Shown here in pieces: positions 39,601 through 46,710 of a stretch of 64,000 nt of DNA; position 1 is the stretch's first letter, and each line of letters begins with the position of its first letter. The stretch is taken from assembly GCF_900112395.1 (NCBI RefSeq), contig NZ_FOLN01000010.1, forward strand, positions 62,001-126,000, given 5' to 3'. The notes below the pieces were generated by a model. The model was given only the letters and a program-made list of their open reading frames with translations, did no database searches and was not told where the DNA came from. Position numbers and translations under genes: made by a program. This stretch comes from Algibacter lectus. Its GTDB lineage: Bacteria; Bacteroidota; Bacteroidia; Flavobacteriales; Flavobacteriaceae.

Positions 39601-40054
39601 AGAGTGCTAAATACGGGTTACGCATACTACCGAGATTCAAGTTAATCTTTACTTGTTCAGCTGTAGCTTGAAATTTAAACCAGACGTTAAAGTTAGGTCC
39701 ATTTGCCCATGCTATTCCTTTCGGGCCATCGGCTGTTGCATTAAGTGTAGTGTAAGCGCCATCGGGAGAACACCAACTTGAACTATGCGTAACAGTTGTG
39801 GCATCTATTAAATCATTATTAACAGGCACTTGAGAAAAAGCGACAACAGAATAAAGGCAACATATTAAAAAGAATATGGGTGATGCTTTTTTTGGCTGTA
39901 ATGATTTTAGAAAATAATTTGAATGGTTTTTAGATAACTGAGATAAAGATTTTATCAAAAACAATGGATTGTATTTATTGTTTTTTGAAGACAGTTTTTC
40001 TAAAAAAGAAGGCATAAAAAACCTTCGAGATTTAATCAGATCTGGTTGTTTCAT
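33671..40054 (-). CDS. Giant T9SS-secreted repeat/LamG surface protein
   Basis: The 2127-residue protein begins with about 55 basic, mostly polar residues before a hydrophobic signal core (about 59-75, ending AFSQ). Nine repeats of about 134 residues follow (about 85-1300). Each has WCS.DAEYTT..ASPDG.KG..W, NVWFKFQAT, ALWD..GTEI.S, LTIGDWYYISVDN and FTLC.EDKV.FDYKEGA; this resembles bacterial PPC-type beta-sandwiches. A LamG/concanavalin-like domain (about 1300-1475; WVLQK, WHHVATSFNGS, GFIDEVRVWN) and a long region shared with the neighbouring 888-residue protein follow. A T9SS type A sorting domain ends it (IFNMLGQSV, SGSYIIKLNT). It should be secreted across the outer membrane and anchored or released as an adhesin or glycan-binding protein. 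No catalytic domain is visible. Confidence 0.85.
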   Translation of the reverse strand: MKQPDLIKSRRFFMPSFLEKLSSKNNKYNPLFLIKSLSQLSKNHSNYFLKSLQPKKASPIFFLICCLYSVVAFSQVPVNNDLIDATTVTHSSSWCSPDGAYTTLNATADGPKGIAWANGPNFNVWFKFQATAEQVKINLNLGSMRNPYLALWDHTTAEIKSARYTDASSSIYVQSNSLTIGQWYYISVDNYSALGNRGTFSLCIEDKVGFDYKEGAIEVPHTGNWCSSDAEYTTDNGSPDGPKGSAWSSDPNANVWFKFKATTTQINAEVKYGGVLGDIRYPLLALWDASGLEINSTNFNYTGNINNIQSNNLTIGDWYYVSVDNYSASSNRGNFTFCVDDKVNFDYKEGAIEIPHIGNWCSADAEYTTVNASPDRAKGSAWSSEPSANVWFKFQATTTQINTEVKYGGTLGDGRYPLLALWDASGTEINSTNFNYTGDYVNVQSPNLTIGNWYFISVDTYGSTGHRGSFTLCVDDKVNFDYKEGAIEVPHTADWCSVDAEYSTVHASPDGVKGSTWANGPNFNVWFKFKATSTQVNAEVKKDGTSGDMRYSYVALWEEDGTEITSKNYNNALNTRNVQSNNLTIGNWYYISVDNHSSTNYTGSFTLCVDDEVNFDYREGAIEVPHTTSWCSGDDEYNTYNASPDGTKGSNWFDGPNFNVWFKFQATAAQVNAQVKTGDPSKNIRYASMALWDQSGNEVKSARYYSVDSSINVQTNNLTIGDWYYISVDHRNSIYYMGDFTLCIEDKVGHDYKEGAIEVPHTTSWCSGDEEYTTFNASPDEAKGSNWYDGPNYNVWFKFQATAQQISAQLKIGGTYGDIVYPFIAIWDNAGTEIKSTNYYSSYSSIKVQSNNLIVGDWYYISVDNRDNINYRGTFSLCIEDKVDFDYKEGAVEVPHTDSWCSADAEYSTVHASPDSNKGTAWFDGPNYNVWFKFQATSTQLRADVKIGGTNGDVDFPFIALWDVAGTEIKSTNYYNNESINLQTNNLTIGDWYYISVDHRNSIYYRGTFTLCIENKVGYDYKEGALEVPHTTNWCSGDAEYSTIHATADRDKGSAWFDGPNYNVWFKFQATTTQLKADLKIGGSYGNMDYPYIALWDVAGTEIKSENYFNSTDSINLQSNNLTIGDWYYISVDHRNAAYYRGAFSLCIENTIDYDYYEAAIDITSLINSCSADAIYTTRGASPDLNSGTAWNNSGPKYNRWFKFIAPPVSGQFNILIDRGDEKGTQRGTQVALWKDGGTIEVNSARYSSSNDDVTLSATNLTPGDTYYISVDTYSSNSYTGTFTICLENTFIDFNGTDYYIDFGRNHNFTSQFSLESWVLQKTNSGTAAIISKGETQTGNLRGYHLTIKNGYPNLSWYDNSGNAILDLSSPFEITNNTWHHVATSFNGSIASLYLDGVLVASQSTARPISNTQSFLIGASYDSSLASSVKNHFNGFIDEVRVWNVGLTQQQIQDMMNQEIAQSGTVVNGKITNQDVHSGLRWSNLRGYYPMTDNTATDHSNYNIDGTSKNNTTTIQAQTAPLPYKSAVNGNWEDATTWLNNNVQYAPNTDMYGTHINWNITEINHDITNNTGHSVSALIIDSPATLTVKASDSLNVSRYLKLNGALTLEEDSQLIQGVDSELDVTSSGILHKNQQGSADTFTYNYWSSPVGPQNTTSNNNSYTLPEIFDGVTFLTSGYNGTVSPLGISTAWIWKFNNRTLGNYAEWQHVGNTGSMLPGEGFSMKGPGSGVPSDLQNYLLKGKPNNGDINLPINSGNEYLVGNPYPSAIDAKAFILDNGTTIAGPGSTTGTLYFWEHWGGNSHNLSSYQGGYASYSLSGGVPAAAKATSDPNVDQGGVSTKTPGRYIPVAQGFFVTAEATGTIKFNNSQRVFQTEDGTNSVFLKSTNSKNTNTSPNNHDDLREKLRIGFYSTNKIKRQLLTTVDPSASIGYDWGYDGPNIDYQIDDMYWLIDHNTYVIQGINEITETTVLPLGIHLKNEGVNIISIDEIENEVTPYNIYLHDKELNLYHNLRESNYYVTLIAGKYLDRFEITFTNSSETLGTKPLELINRPVLVSFSNDNESVVISNPNALYIKSTEIFNMLGQSVYNFNTQSNQTSIIQATENLSSGSYIIKLNTDNGIVTNKVLIE
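36200..39800 (-). repeat. Nine-unit tandem ~404-base coding repeat
   Basis: Successive copies of the WCS codons fall near 39770, 39374, 38970, 38566, 38159, 37758, 37350, 36950 and 36544, a spacing of 396-408 bases. The ninth unit is the most diverged. The units differ at the DNA level, so the array is old enough to have drifted but still supports recombination. Confidence 0.85.
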
Positions 40055-40236
40055 TAAGACGCTATTATCATAATTATTGAGAGACTAGAGGGAGGGAGCG
40101 TCAATATTATGGAAATAAATTCCTATAAACAAATCTGTTTATCTAGATAAATGTGTTTTTATGGGGGTTTATTTTGGTTTTTTTAGTTTTATAGAAAACT
40201 ATTTTAAGTGTAATAGTTTTTAAATGAGGGAGTTAT
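40055..40236. other. Spacer between the two T9SS genes
   Basis: This 182-base gap holds a purine-rich AGGGAGGGAG stretch near 40088-40100 and T-rich sequence near 40180. I see no terminator for the 888-residue gene and no clear promoter for the 2127-residue gene, so co-transcription is possible but unproven. Confidence 0.35.
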
Positions 40237-42903
40237 TTATTTTTTCAATACTTCTTTACTTAAGACACCATGACTTGTTTTTATTTTCAAAATATATACG
40301 CCTGGATGTGTTTTCTCTACCCTATGTGAGAAATTACTTTTTTTTGTTTTAGTTTCAAGATTGAAAACCGATTGGCCAACCAAATTATACATTTGAATTG
40401 ATTCGATATAAATCGAAGAAGGGTTGTTAATTACGATGCTGTTTTCTGAATTTGAAAAGTACATATCGATTTTATTATTTTCAAATTCTGTATTAGCTAA
40501 AGTTGCTTGCTCGATGAACGTAATTTCGAATCTATTTAAATAAGAACCTGCCGCTAAATAAATAGTATAATCGCTTTCTTTTAAATTATGACTAATATTT
40601 AATTCTTTATCATATAGGTAGATATTTAAATCTTCTGGAAAATGCTCTATCTCATCAAGACTAATAGTATTCGCTCCATTGGTTTTTGTGTGAATACCTA
40701 AAGGGATTTTTGTAGTTTCATCTATAATATCAATACCTTGAATGCTGAATTTTTCATTATTAATGAGCCAATACATATCATCGGATAATTGATCAATATC
40801 TTGAGCATCAAACCCTGAATCGTAACCAGAAGTAGCATGCTCATCGGCAGTTACTAGTAGTTGTCTATGTATTTGGTTTACAGAGTTAAAACCTAATCTA
40901 AGCTTTGGTCTGTTATCATCTTCCGCAGCTATTTTAGTATGAGATGATTTGGCAGCGACCTTGTTATGGGCATGAAAAGCGCGTTGTCCGTTATTAAATT
41001 TAATATCACCAGAAGTTTTTGCCATCATAAAAAATGCCTGACCAACGGGAATATACTGTCTTGAGGCTTCTAAACTTAAACCGTTTTCTGTTGTTACGGG
41101 AGCAGTTTCACCTAGCCAAACAGCAGGAACACTACCAGCAAGTGAGTATGTTGCATAACCACCTTGAAAATCACCAAGGCTATGCGTACCGCCACTATAA
41201 TGTTCTTTGTAATAAATAATACCTGTTGTAACCCCAGAATGCTCTTCGCTGTTGTCCAAAATAAATTGTTGAGCATCAATAGGAGATGGATATGGGTTAC
41301 CCACTAAATATTCGTTTCCGGCATAAACTGGTATGTTTATATCTCCATTATTTGGTTTCCCTTCAATTAGATAGTCTTGTACAACTTTTTCATTACCAAT
41401 TCCAGTACCTTTCATCGTAAAACCTTCACCTGGCTTTAAAGTACCAGTACTTCTAACGTGTTGCCAAATTGGGATGTTGTTGTTCATTAAGTTACAATAT
41501 TTCCAAATCCAATAATCCGCAACTGCAGTTTGTGTTCCATTGTAACCCGATCTCAAAAAGCTTATGTTTTTAATAACATCGGTTAACTTATAATTATTAT
41601 TGTTTGTTACATTATTAGTTTGTCCTACAGGAGAAGACCAGTAATTGTATGTATATATGTCTCCTTCAAGATTTCTGTTTTGTATTATTTTACCTTGGCT
41701 AGTATTAGCAAGAGTACTTTCTAAACCTTGTATTAATTGAGACTTTCCTTTTAAATCAATAATGCCATTTAGGTTTAAATACCAGCTCACGTTTAATTCA
41801 GAATCGTTTCTAACCACGTAGGTAATTGGGTTTAAATCTGCATCAGTATTGTCTACAATTAATCCCAAGTGTTTTTGAGTATTAGAATAATATACATCGT
41901 TGTGTTTAATGTTTATTATAGACCAATTGTATTTTACAGCATCCGATCCATCTATACCTTTTTCAATATTATTTAAAGCATTTTCTAAAGATCCCGATTT
42001 TGTAGTAACAAATGGCATTGGTGCAGATTGCTCTTTAACGGTTTCAATATTATGAATTTTTGCATGTATGGTATTATCACTTATTACGTTAGCAGAATCA
42101 TATAGCACATTATCTTCAATAACGTCCATACGGTAATACCTTTTTAAGTTTTCCCAAGGTAAAACAGTTGATGTGTTGGTTTCTTCATTAAAATCAGTGA
42201 TGTTTTTAGGTAAAACACTCCCTTTTACTATACCATTATTATCTTCAATTTCTTGATAGATTATTTTACGAAGTTCATTACTAGAAAGGGCTTTATTAAA
42301 TAAACGAAATTCATCTATAGAGCCATTAAAGTAGTTACTGCTATTACTTGGGTATTTACCAATTGTAAAGTTTGATGTATCGTGTTGTATGTTTCCAGAA
42401 GCAGTTGATCTTGTAGCTTCTGCTTCACCATTAATGTATAACTTAAAATCGTTTGGCTTGTGCGTTACTGTAATTTGATACCATTGATTTGTGTTTAATA
42501 ATGTTTTACTTGTTAATGTTTTTGAATTTGCAAAAGCACTAATACTTTTATTAGCATTAAGTTGAAGGTAAAAAGCTCGCTGACCAGCAATAATTTGAAC
42601 ATCTTCAGATAAACTATCAAGTTTAATCCATGCCATAATTGATACTTCTTCCCAAGAATCTATTACATAAGGCTCTTCAGCATAATCATCCAAACCATCA
42701 AAATAAAGTTCATACTTTCCGTTTACGTTTATAGAAGAATCTCCAACAGTAAGGCTTGTTTCTAATAAAGCTATTTTACTAGTCTCCGAAACTTTTGCAA
42801 TTAAGTTATATGCACTTAAATTTAAAGGTATCGTAAAATTATAAATTACGATTAGGGTTAATGTGAATTTTTTAAGCCAGCTATATTTGTATGTAGTGCT
42901 CAT
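40237..42903 (-). CDS. T9SS-secreted LamG-domain surface protein
   Basis: The 888-residue protein has an N-terminal signal (about 12-32), a LamG/concanavalin-like domain (about 60-215; MAWIKLDSLS, WYQITVTHKPNDFKLYINGE, GSIDEFRLFN), a long beta-rich middle region (YNYWSSPVGQ, PGEGFTMKGTG, KPNNGDINIPV, GNEYLVGNPYPS) and a C-terminal T9SS type A sorting domain (MYNLVGQSVF, PGVYILKIKT). It corresponds to the C-terminal ~800 residues of the 2127-residue neighbour, minus the nine repeats, so the two are paralogues. No catalytic motif is seen. A surface adhesion or glycan-binding role is inferred. The gene has a 559-base upstream region with paired direct repeats. Confidence 0.85.
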   Translation of the reverse strand: MSTTYKYSWLKKFTLTLIVIYNFTIPLNLSAYNLIAKVSETSKIALLETSLTVGDSSINVNGKYELYFDGLDDYAEEPYVIDSWEEVSIMAWIKLDSLSEDVQIIAGQRAFYLQLNANKSISAFANSKTLTSKTLLNTNQWYQITVTHKPNDFKLYINGEAEATRSTASGNIQHDTSNFTIGKYPSNSSNYFNGSIDEFRLFNKALSSNELRKIIYQEIEDNNGIVKGSVLPKNITDFNEETNTSTVLPWENLKRYYRMDVIEDNVLYDSANVISDNTIHAKIHNIETVKEQSAPMPFVTTKSGSLENALNNIEKGIDGSDAVKYNWSIINIKHNDVYYSNTQKHLGLIVDNTDADLNPITYVVRNDSELNVSWYLNLNGIIDLKGKSQLIQGLESTLANTSQGKIIQNRNLEGDIYTYNYWSSPVGQTNNVTNNNNYKLTDVIKNISFLRSGYNGTQTAVADYWIWKYCNLMNNNIPIWQHVRSTGTLKPGEGFTMKGTGIGNEKVVQDYLIEGKPNNGDINIPVYAGNEYLVGNPYPSPIDAQQFILDNSEEHSGVTTGIIYYKEHYSGGTHSLGDFQGGYATYSLAGSVPAVWLGETAPVTTENGLSLEASRQYIPVGQAFFMMAKTSGDIKFNNGQRAFHAHNKVAAKSSHTKIAAEDDNRPKLRLGFNSVNQIHRQLLVTADEHATSGYDSGFDAQDIDQLSDDMYWLINNEKFSIQGIDIIDETTKIPLGIHTKTNGANTISLDEIEHFPEDLNIYLYDKELNISHNLKESDYTIYLAAGSYLNRFEITFIEQATLANTEFENNKIDMYFSNSENSIVINNPSSIYIESIQMYNLVGQSVFNLETKTKKSNFSHRVEKTHPGVYILKIKTSHGVLSKEVLKK

Positions 42904-43404
42904 AAGTAGGTGAGGTTTTAGTTAACGCTATAAATCCTTAGGGAGAATTTTGAAAGAAGTTAGGGGGAACTTCTTATAGGTTATTTCTATTTTGCTTCTT
43001 CTGTTATTTTTGATGAAATATCTTTTGGGTTAATTGAAATTTGGGAATTGTAAAAAAATAGTTTTTGCTATGTTACCCAATGATTCTTTTTAGATCATTT
43101 TTATATCGGTTTTTAGTTCGTGTTTTATTTCTTACTGCAAACATATAAAACATTCTAATTAAAACGTTGAAACACATTAATTAATCGTTGAAATACATTT
43201 TTGTAAGGAAAAATACTCGTTTATGAGTCGTTTTGAGCTAGATTTCATGTAGAAAACAAAAATATAAACAATGAATTTTTTACATATAATTACTGTTTTT
43301 TGTAAAATATCAATTCGATATATTGAATAACTGTTTAAATGAAGAGTAGAATAAAGTAGATTAAATTTGAAGAAAACTGTTAATAGATTTTAACTTTAAG
43401 GCAT
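42904..43404. other. Long upstream region of the LamG gene
   Basis: This is non-coding, AT-rich sequence. It contains a minus-strand TATGTTTG (43138-43145) matching TAnnTTTG and, just upstream of it, two 14-base direct repeats at 43165-43178 and 43186-43199. The 230-base leader between the -7-like element and the LamG start codon is unusually long. I see no small gene. Confidence 0.5.
43165..43199. promoter_or_regulatory. Paired direct repeats, 21-bp period (operator candidate)
   Basis: CGTTGAAACACATT (43165-43178) and CGTTGAAATACATT (43186-43199) differ at one base and are exactly 21 bp apart, placing them on the same face of the helix. LytTR regulators bind such pairs with GTT cores. They lie about 20 bp upstream of a minus-strand -7-like element, where an activator site would be expected. 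Confidence 0.5.
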
Positions 43405-43446
43405 AAAAAAGCCTTTACAATTTTGATTGTAAAGGCTTTTTTTTTG
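43405..43446 (-). terminator. Terminator of the galM-galK-galT operon
   Basis: A 14-bp perfect stem (43407-43420 with 43427-43440) with a 6-base loop has A's on the plus strand (T's on the minus strand) next to it, 17 bases past the galT stop codon. T's on the other side could also stop plus-strand transcripts. Confidence 0.88.
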
Positions 43447-43462
43447 AAAATATTTTAATGAT

Positions 43463-44482
43463 TTAAAGCAAATCGCGAAGCATTTTAACGGCACTCTCTG
43501 CGGTAATATCGCGTTGAGGTGAGCCAAACATTTCGTAACCAACCATAAATTTCTTAACCGTTGCACTACGTAATAATGGTGGATAGAAACTCATATGCCA
43601 ATGCCAATGATCGTTAGCTTCTCCGTCTGTAGGAGATTGATGGATACCACTAGAGTATGGAAATGATGTATTAAACAGCTTATCGTAAGCTTTAGTTATT
43701 ACCGAAATAGCTTCAGCATATAGTAAAGTTTCATTTCCTGATAATTCAGATATGTTTCTTTGCTGCTTTTTAGGAGCAATCATAGCTTCAAACGGCCAAA
43801 CAGCCCAAAACGGAATAAGCACAACAAAAGCATCGTTTTCAAAAATAATACGCTCTTGCTTTTCTAGTTCCTGAGCTAAATAATCGCCTAAAAGACTACT
43901 TTTATTTTTGTTAAAGTAGTTTAATTGTTGTGTGTTTTTTTTGTCAACTTCGTTTGGTAACGTAGTCTGACTCCATATTTGGCCATGCGGATGTGGGTTA
44001 CTACAGCCCATTACCGCTCCTTTGTTTTCAAAAATTTGAACGTAATTTATTAAATCGTTTTCAGCAAGTTCATTGTATTCATGTTGCCAAGCAAAAACTA
44101 CCTTTTCAATTTCGCTAGGTGTCATGTCTGCTAAACTTTTGGAGTGGTCTGGACTAAAACAAATCACTTTACATATACCTTGTTCGCTTTGCGCTTTTAA
44201 TAAACCATCCTCAACTTTAAAAACTTTAGAGTCGGTTTGTAAGGCTCCAAAATCGTTAGTAAAAATAAAAACATCCTCATAATTAGGGTTTTTCTCTCCG
44301 CTTATTCTAGCATTTCCAGCACATAAATAACAGCTTTCATCATAAGATGGGCGTACTTCATTGTTTACAGCTTCGTTTTGTCCTTGCCAAGGGCGTTTTG
44401 CACGGTGTGGAGAAACTAAAACCCATTCACCGGTTAATATATTATAGCGTTTATGCGAAAAATCTTGTAAATCGGTAGTCAT
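43463..44482 (-). CDS. galT: Galactose-1-phosphate uridylyltransferase
   Basis: The 339-residue enzyme exchanges UMP between UDP-glucose and galactose-1-phosphate. Visible motifs are HKRYNILTGEWVLVSPHRAKRPWQG at the N-terminus, CYLCAGN (zinc Cys pair around 56-59), FTNDFGAL, the active-site NPHPHGQIW (around 166; nucleophilic second His) and the C-terminal HWHMSFYPPLLRS. Length is typical. It follows galK by 23 bases and is the last gene of the operon. Confidence 0.97.
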   Translation of the reverse strand: MTTDLQDFSHKRYNILTGEWVLVSPHRAKRPWQGQNEAVNNEVRPSYDESCYLCAGNARISGEKNPNYEDVFIFTNDFGALQTDSKVFKVEDGLLKAQSEQGICKVICFSPDHSKSLADMTPSEIEKVVFAWQHEYNELAENDLINYVQIFENKGAVMGCSNPHPHGQIWSQTTLPNEVDKKNTQQLNYFNKNKSSLLGDYLAQELEKQERIIFENDAFVVLIPFWAVWPFEAMIAPKKQQRNISELSGNETLLYAEAISVITKAYDKLFNTSFPYSSGIHQSPTDGEANDHWHWHMSFYPPLLRSATVKKFMVGYEMFGSPQRDITAESAVKMLRDLL

Positions 44483-44505
44483 TATAATGTCTTTTTAATT
44501 TTGAA

Positions 44506-45654
44506 TTATTTTATAAGGTGTGTCCCGTCTGAAAGTTCTACGGTGTAAATAGAACAATCTTTATCGAACGCTTTTTTATAGGCTGGTGCTACCGAAGTTT
44601 TAAAATCTTCTACGGCATTTTTAGCTATTAAATTTATCGTGCAACCACCGAAGCCACCACCCATCATACGTGCGCCTAAAATATTGTTATTCTTTTTTGC
44701 GCTTTCAACTAGAAAATCCAATTCGTCACAACTCACTTTATATTGGTATTGTAAACCGTGGTGCGATCCGTAAATTAATTTCCCCAGCATTTCTAAATCA
44801 CCATTTTGCATGGCTGCAGAGGCTTGTTCTGCACGCTCATTTTCTTGTATTACAAATAAGGCTTTTTGGTAATCTTCGTCTGTAACTTTATTTTTTACTT
44901 TTTCGAGATCAGCTTCATTAGCATCTCTTAAGGCTTTTATGTTAAGCATTTTAGAAATACTCTCGCAAACAGATCGGCGATCATTGTAAGCACTATCAGA
45001 TAAGCTATGCTTCACGTTAGTGTTGATAAGCATGAGCTCATAATTTTCAAAATTAATTTCAAAAGGTTTAGCTTCAATCGAACGGCAATCCAAAAGTAAT
45101 GCATGGTTTTTGATACCAAACATACTCGCGTATTGATCCATAATACCGCAATTAACACCCACGTAATTGTGTTCTGCTTTTTGCGAAATAAAAATCATTT
45201 CGGTTTTACTTAAACCAAGATTAAACAATTCATTTAAACCAAAAACAACACTATTTTCTAAAGCAGCAGATGATGACATGCCTGAACCCGACGGAATATC
45301 GCCTCCAAAAACCATATTAAAATTTTCGATGGTTTTACCTAATTTCTGTATTTCTGCAATAACACCTAAAACATAATTTCCCCAACTTTCTTTTATCATA
45401 GGAGCAATAGAATCTATTGAAAAAGAAATGGTGTCCTTAAAATCGGATGCAGAAACAGACGATGTGCTATTCTGCGTTTTATTAATAGCAGCAATAATAC
45501 CTTTATTTACAGCTGCTGGAAATACAAAACCATCGTTATAATCGGTATGTTCACCAATTATATTTATTCTTCCAGGCGAGAAAACCATTAAAGGCTCTTC
45601 GTTAAATTTATCTAGAAACTCCTGTTTAATTTGGTTTACTAAAGTTGTGTTCAT
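44506..45654 (-). CDS. galK: Galactokinase
   Basis: The 382-residue GHMP kinase phosphorylates galactose with ATP. Signatures are SPGRINIIGEHTDYNDGFVFP (galactokinase signature, around 26-45), the ATP-binding GGDIPSGSGMSSSAALE (around 123-138), NCGIMDQYAS and the C-terminal GARMMGGGFGGCTINL. All three GHMP motifs are intact. It lies between galM (17 bases upstream) and galT (23 bases downstream). Confidence 0.98.
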   Translation of the reverse strand: MNTTLVNQIKQEFLDKFNEEPLMVFSPGRINIIGEHTDYNDGFVFPAAVNKGIIAAINKTQNSTSSVSASDFKDTISFSIDSIAPMIKESWGNYVLGVIAEIQKLGKTIENFNMVFGGDIPSGSGMSSSAALENSVVFGLNELFNLGLSKTEMIFISQKAEHNYVGVNCGIMDQYASMFGIKNHALLLDCRSIEAKPFEINFENYELMLINTNVKHSLSDSAYNDRRSVCESISKMLNIKALRDANEADLEKVKNKVTDEDYQKALFVIQENERAEQASAAMQNGDLEMLGKLIYGSHHGLQYQYKVSCDELDFLVESAKKNNNILGARMMGGGFGGCTINLIAKNAVEDFKTSVAPAYKKAFDKDCSIYTVELSDGTHLIK

Positions 45655-45671
45655 AATTTCTTAGTATTATG

Positions 45672-46550
45672 TTAGTTTAGTTTTAGGCTCCAATCTAATT
45701 GGTATGTGGCATTTGGCGCTAAGGTTTTTAGGCCAATTTTATTGTTAAAACTATCGGAAACTCCTGTTGTTGGTTCTATTGCAATTACATTAACTAGGGG
45801 TGGAGTATAAGCTTGTAAAAAGCAATTTTCTTCGGAAGAGTTTATGCTTAAATTATAATTAGGCGTTGCAAATTCAACTTCGGTTTTATCTAGCTCCCAA
45901 CAATCATCTAGTTGTTTGTCTTTTAATAACATTTCAGACGGATCTGGATTGTTAGTGGTTTCTGTCGTAATCATACGTTCGCTAAAAACCATTTTTTTAG
46001 TACTTTCAAAAGATAGTAAGCTTTCAGATAAATTACTACTTAAAAAATAAGGATGCCAGCCTAAGGTAAACGGAAAGGTTTCACTATCTGTATTTTTTAC
46101 CTCTACGTTTAAGTCTAGTGTGGTTTCGGTAATTCTATATTCTAACTGAATAGAGTAGGTAAAAGGAAAACCTTCAGATTTTTTATCTTCCTTATATAGT
46201 AGTTTTACAGAAGCGCTATTCTCTGTAGTTGTTTCATCTATAACATCAAACGTCTTATCAAAAACTAAGCCGTGCAAGGCATTATTATTTGGTACTTCAT
46301 TAACAGGAAACTTATACGTTTCATTGTTGTATGTGTAAGTGCCGTCTTTTATTCTATTTGCAAAAGGAAAAAGAATGGACGATGCATAGGTGTTTTTATA
46401 CTCTAAAGGACCCAGGTTTTTTATTAAAGTTTGTCCAAAAAGTTTTAATTCTTGAAGGCTCGCACCATCGTTTAAGCAAATTTTGGCGAAAATGGTTTTG
46501 CTTGAATTTTCTATTTCAAGTGCTGAATGACTGTGTGTTATACTGTACAA
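45672..46550 (-). CDS. galM: Aldose 1-epimerase (mutarotase)
   Basis: The 292-residue beta-sandwich protein contains ANRIKDGTYTYNNETYKFPVNE, the catalytic NALHGLVFDKTF (His), FTLGWHPYFL (second His) and a late IAIEPTTG with the acidic catalytic residue. It interconverts alpha and beta anomers so galactose can enter the Leloir pathway. It is the first gene of the operon, with a good promoter at 46579-46608. Sequence divergence from the E. coli enzyme is considerable, so a related hexose epimerase is possible. Confidence 0.9.
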   Translation of the reverse strand: MYSITHSHSALEIENSSKTIFAKICLNDGASLQELKLFGQTLIKNLGPLEYKNTYASSILFPFANRIKDGTYTYNNETYKFPVNEVPNNNALHGLVFDKTFDVIDETTTENSASVKLLYKEDKKSEGFPFTYSIQLEYRITETTLDLNVEVKNTDSETFPFTLGWHPYFLSSNLSESLLSFESTKKMVFSERMITTETTNNPDPSEMLLKDKQLDDCWELDKTEVEFATPNYNLSINSSEENCFLQAYTPPLVNVIAIEPTTGVSDSFNNKIGLKTLAPNATYQLDWSLKLN

Positions 46551-46578
46551 AATGTTTTGTTTAAGGTAATTGGTTTTA

Positions 46579-46608
46579 CAAATATAGGAACTAGACTCAC
46601 AAATACAA
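46579..46608 (-). promoter_or_regulatory. Promoter of galM-galK-galT
   Basis: On the minus strand TTG (46606-46608), a spacer of exactly 19 and TATATTTG (46579-46586) match the Bacteroidota consensus. The leader would be about 20-25 bases. The AT-only inverted repeat ATTTATT-AAA-AATAAAT (46612-46628) lies just upstream and could be an operator. Confidence 0.72.
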
Positions 46609-46671
46609 GTGATTTATTAAAAATAAATGTATTTTTTACAATTAATAATGATTTATGTTCTTATTTTTAGA

Positions 46672-46679
46672 TATATTTG
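46672..46679 (+). promoter_or_regulatory. Possible -7 element for the symporter gene
   Basis: TATATTTG matches TAnnTTTG, 31 bases before the start codon at 46711. No TTG is seen at the expected upstream distance. Confidence 0.4.
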
Positions 46680-46710
46680 AATTTTAAATTAAACTAAACC
46701 ACACAAACAT

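Noticed and set aside
36200-39800. CRISPR or mobile-element array suggested by ~404-base periodicity
   Set aside because: The periodicity is in-frame coding repeats of one long protein with codon-level divergence; there are no short identical repeats with unique spacers and no transposase.
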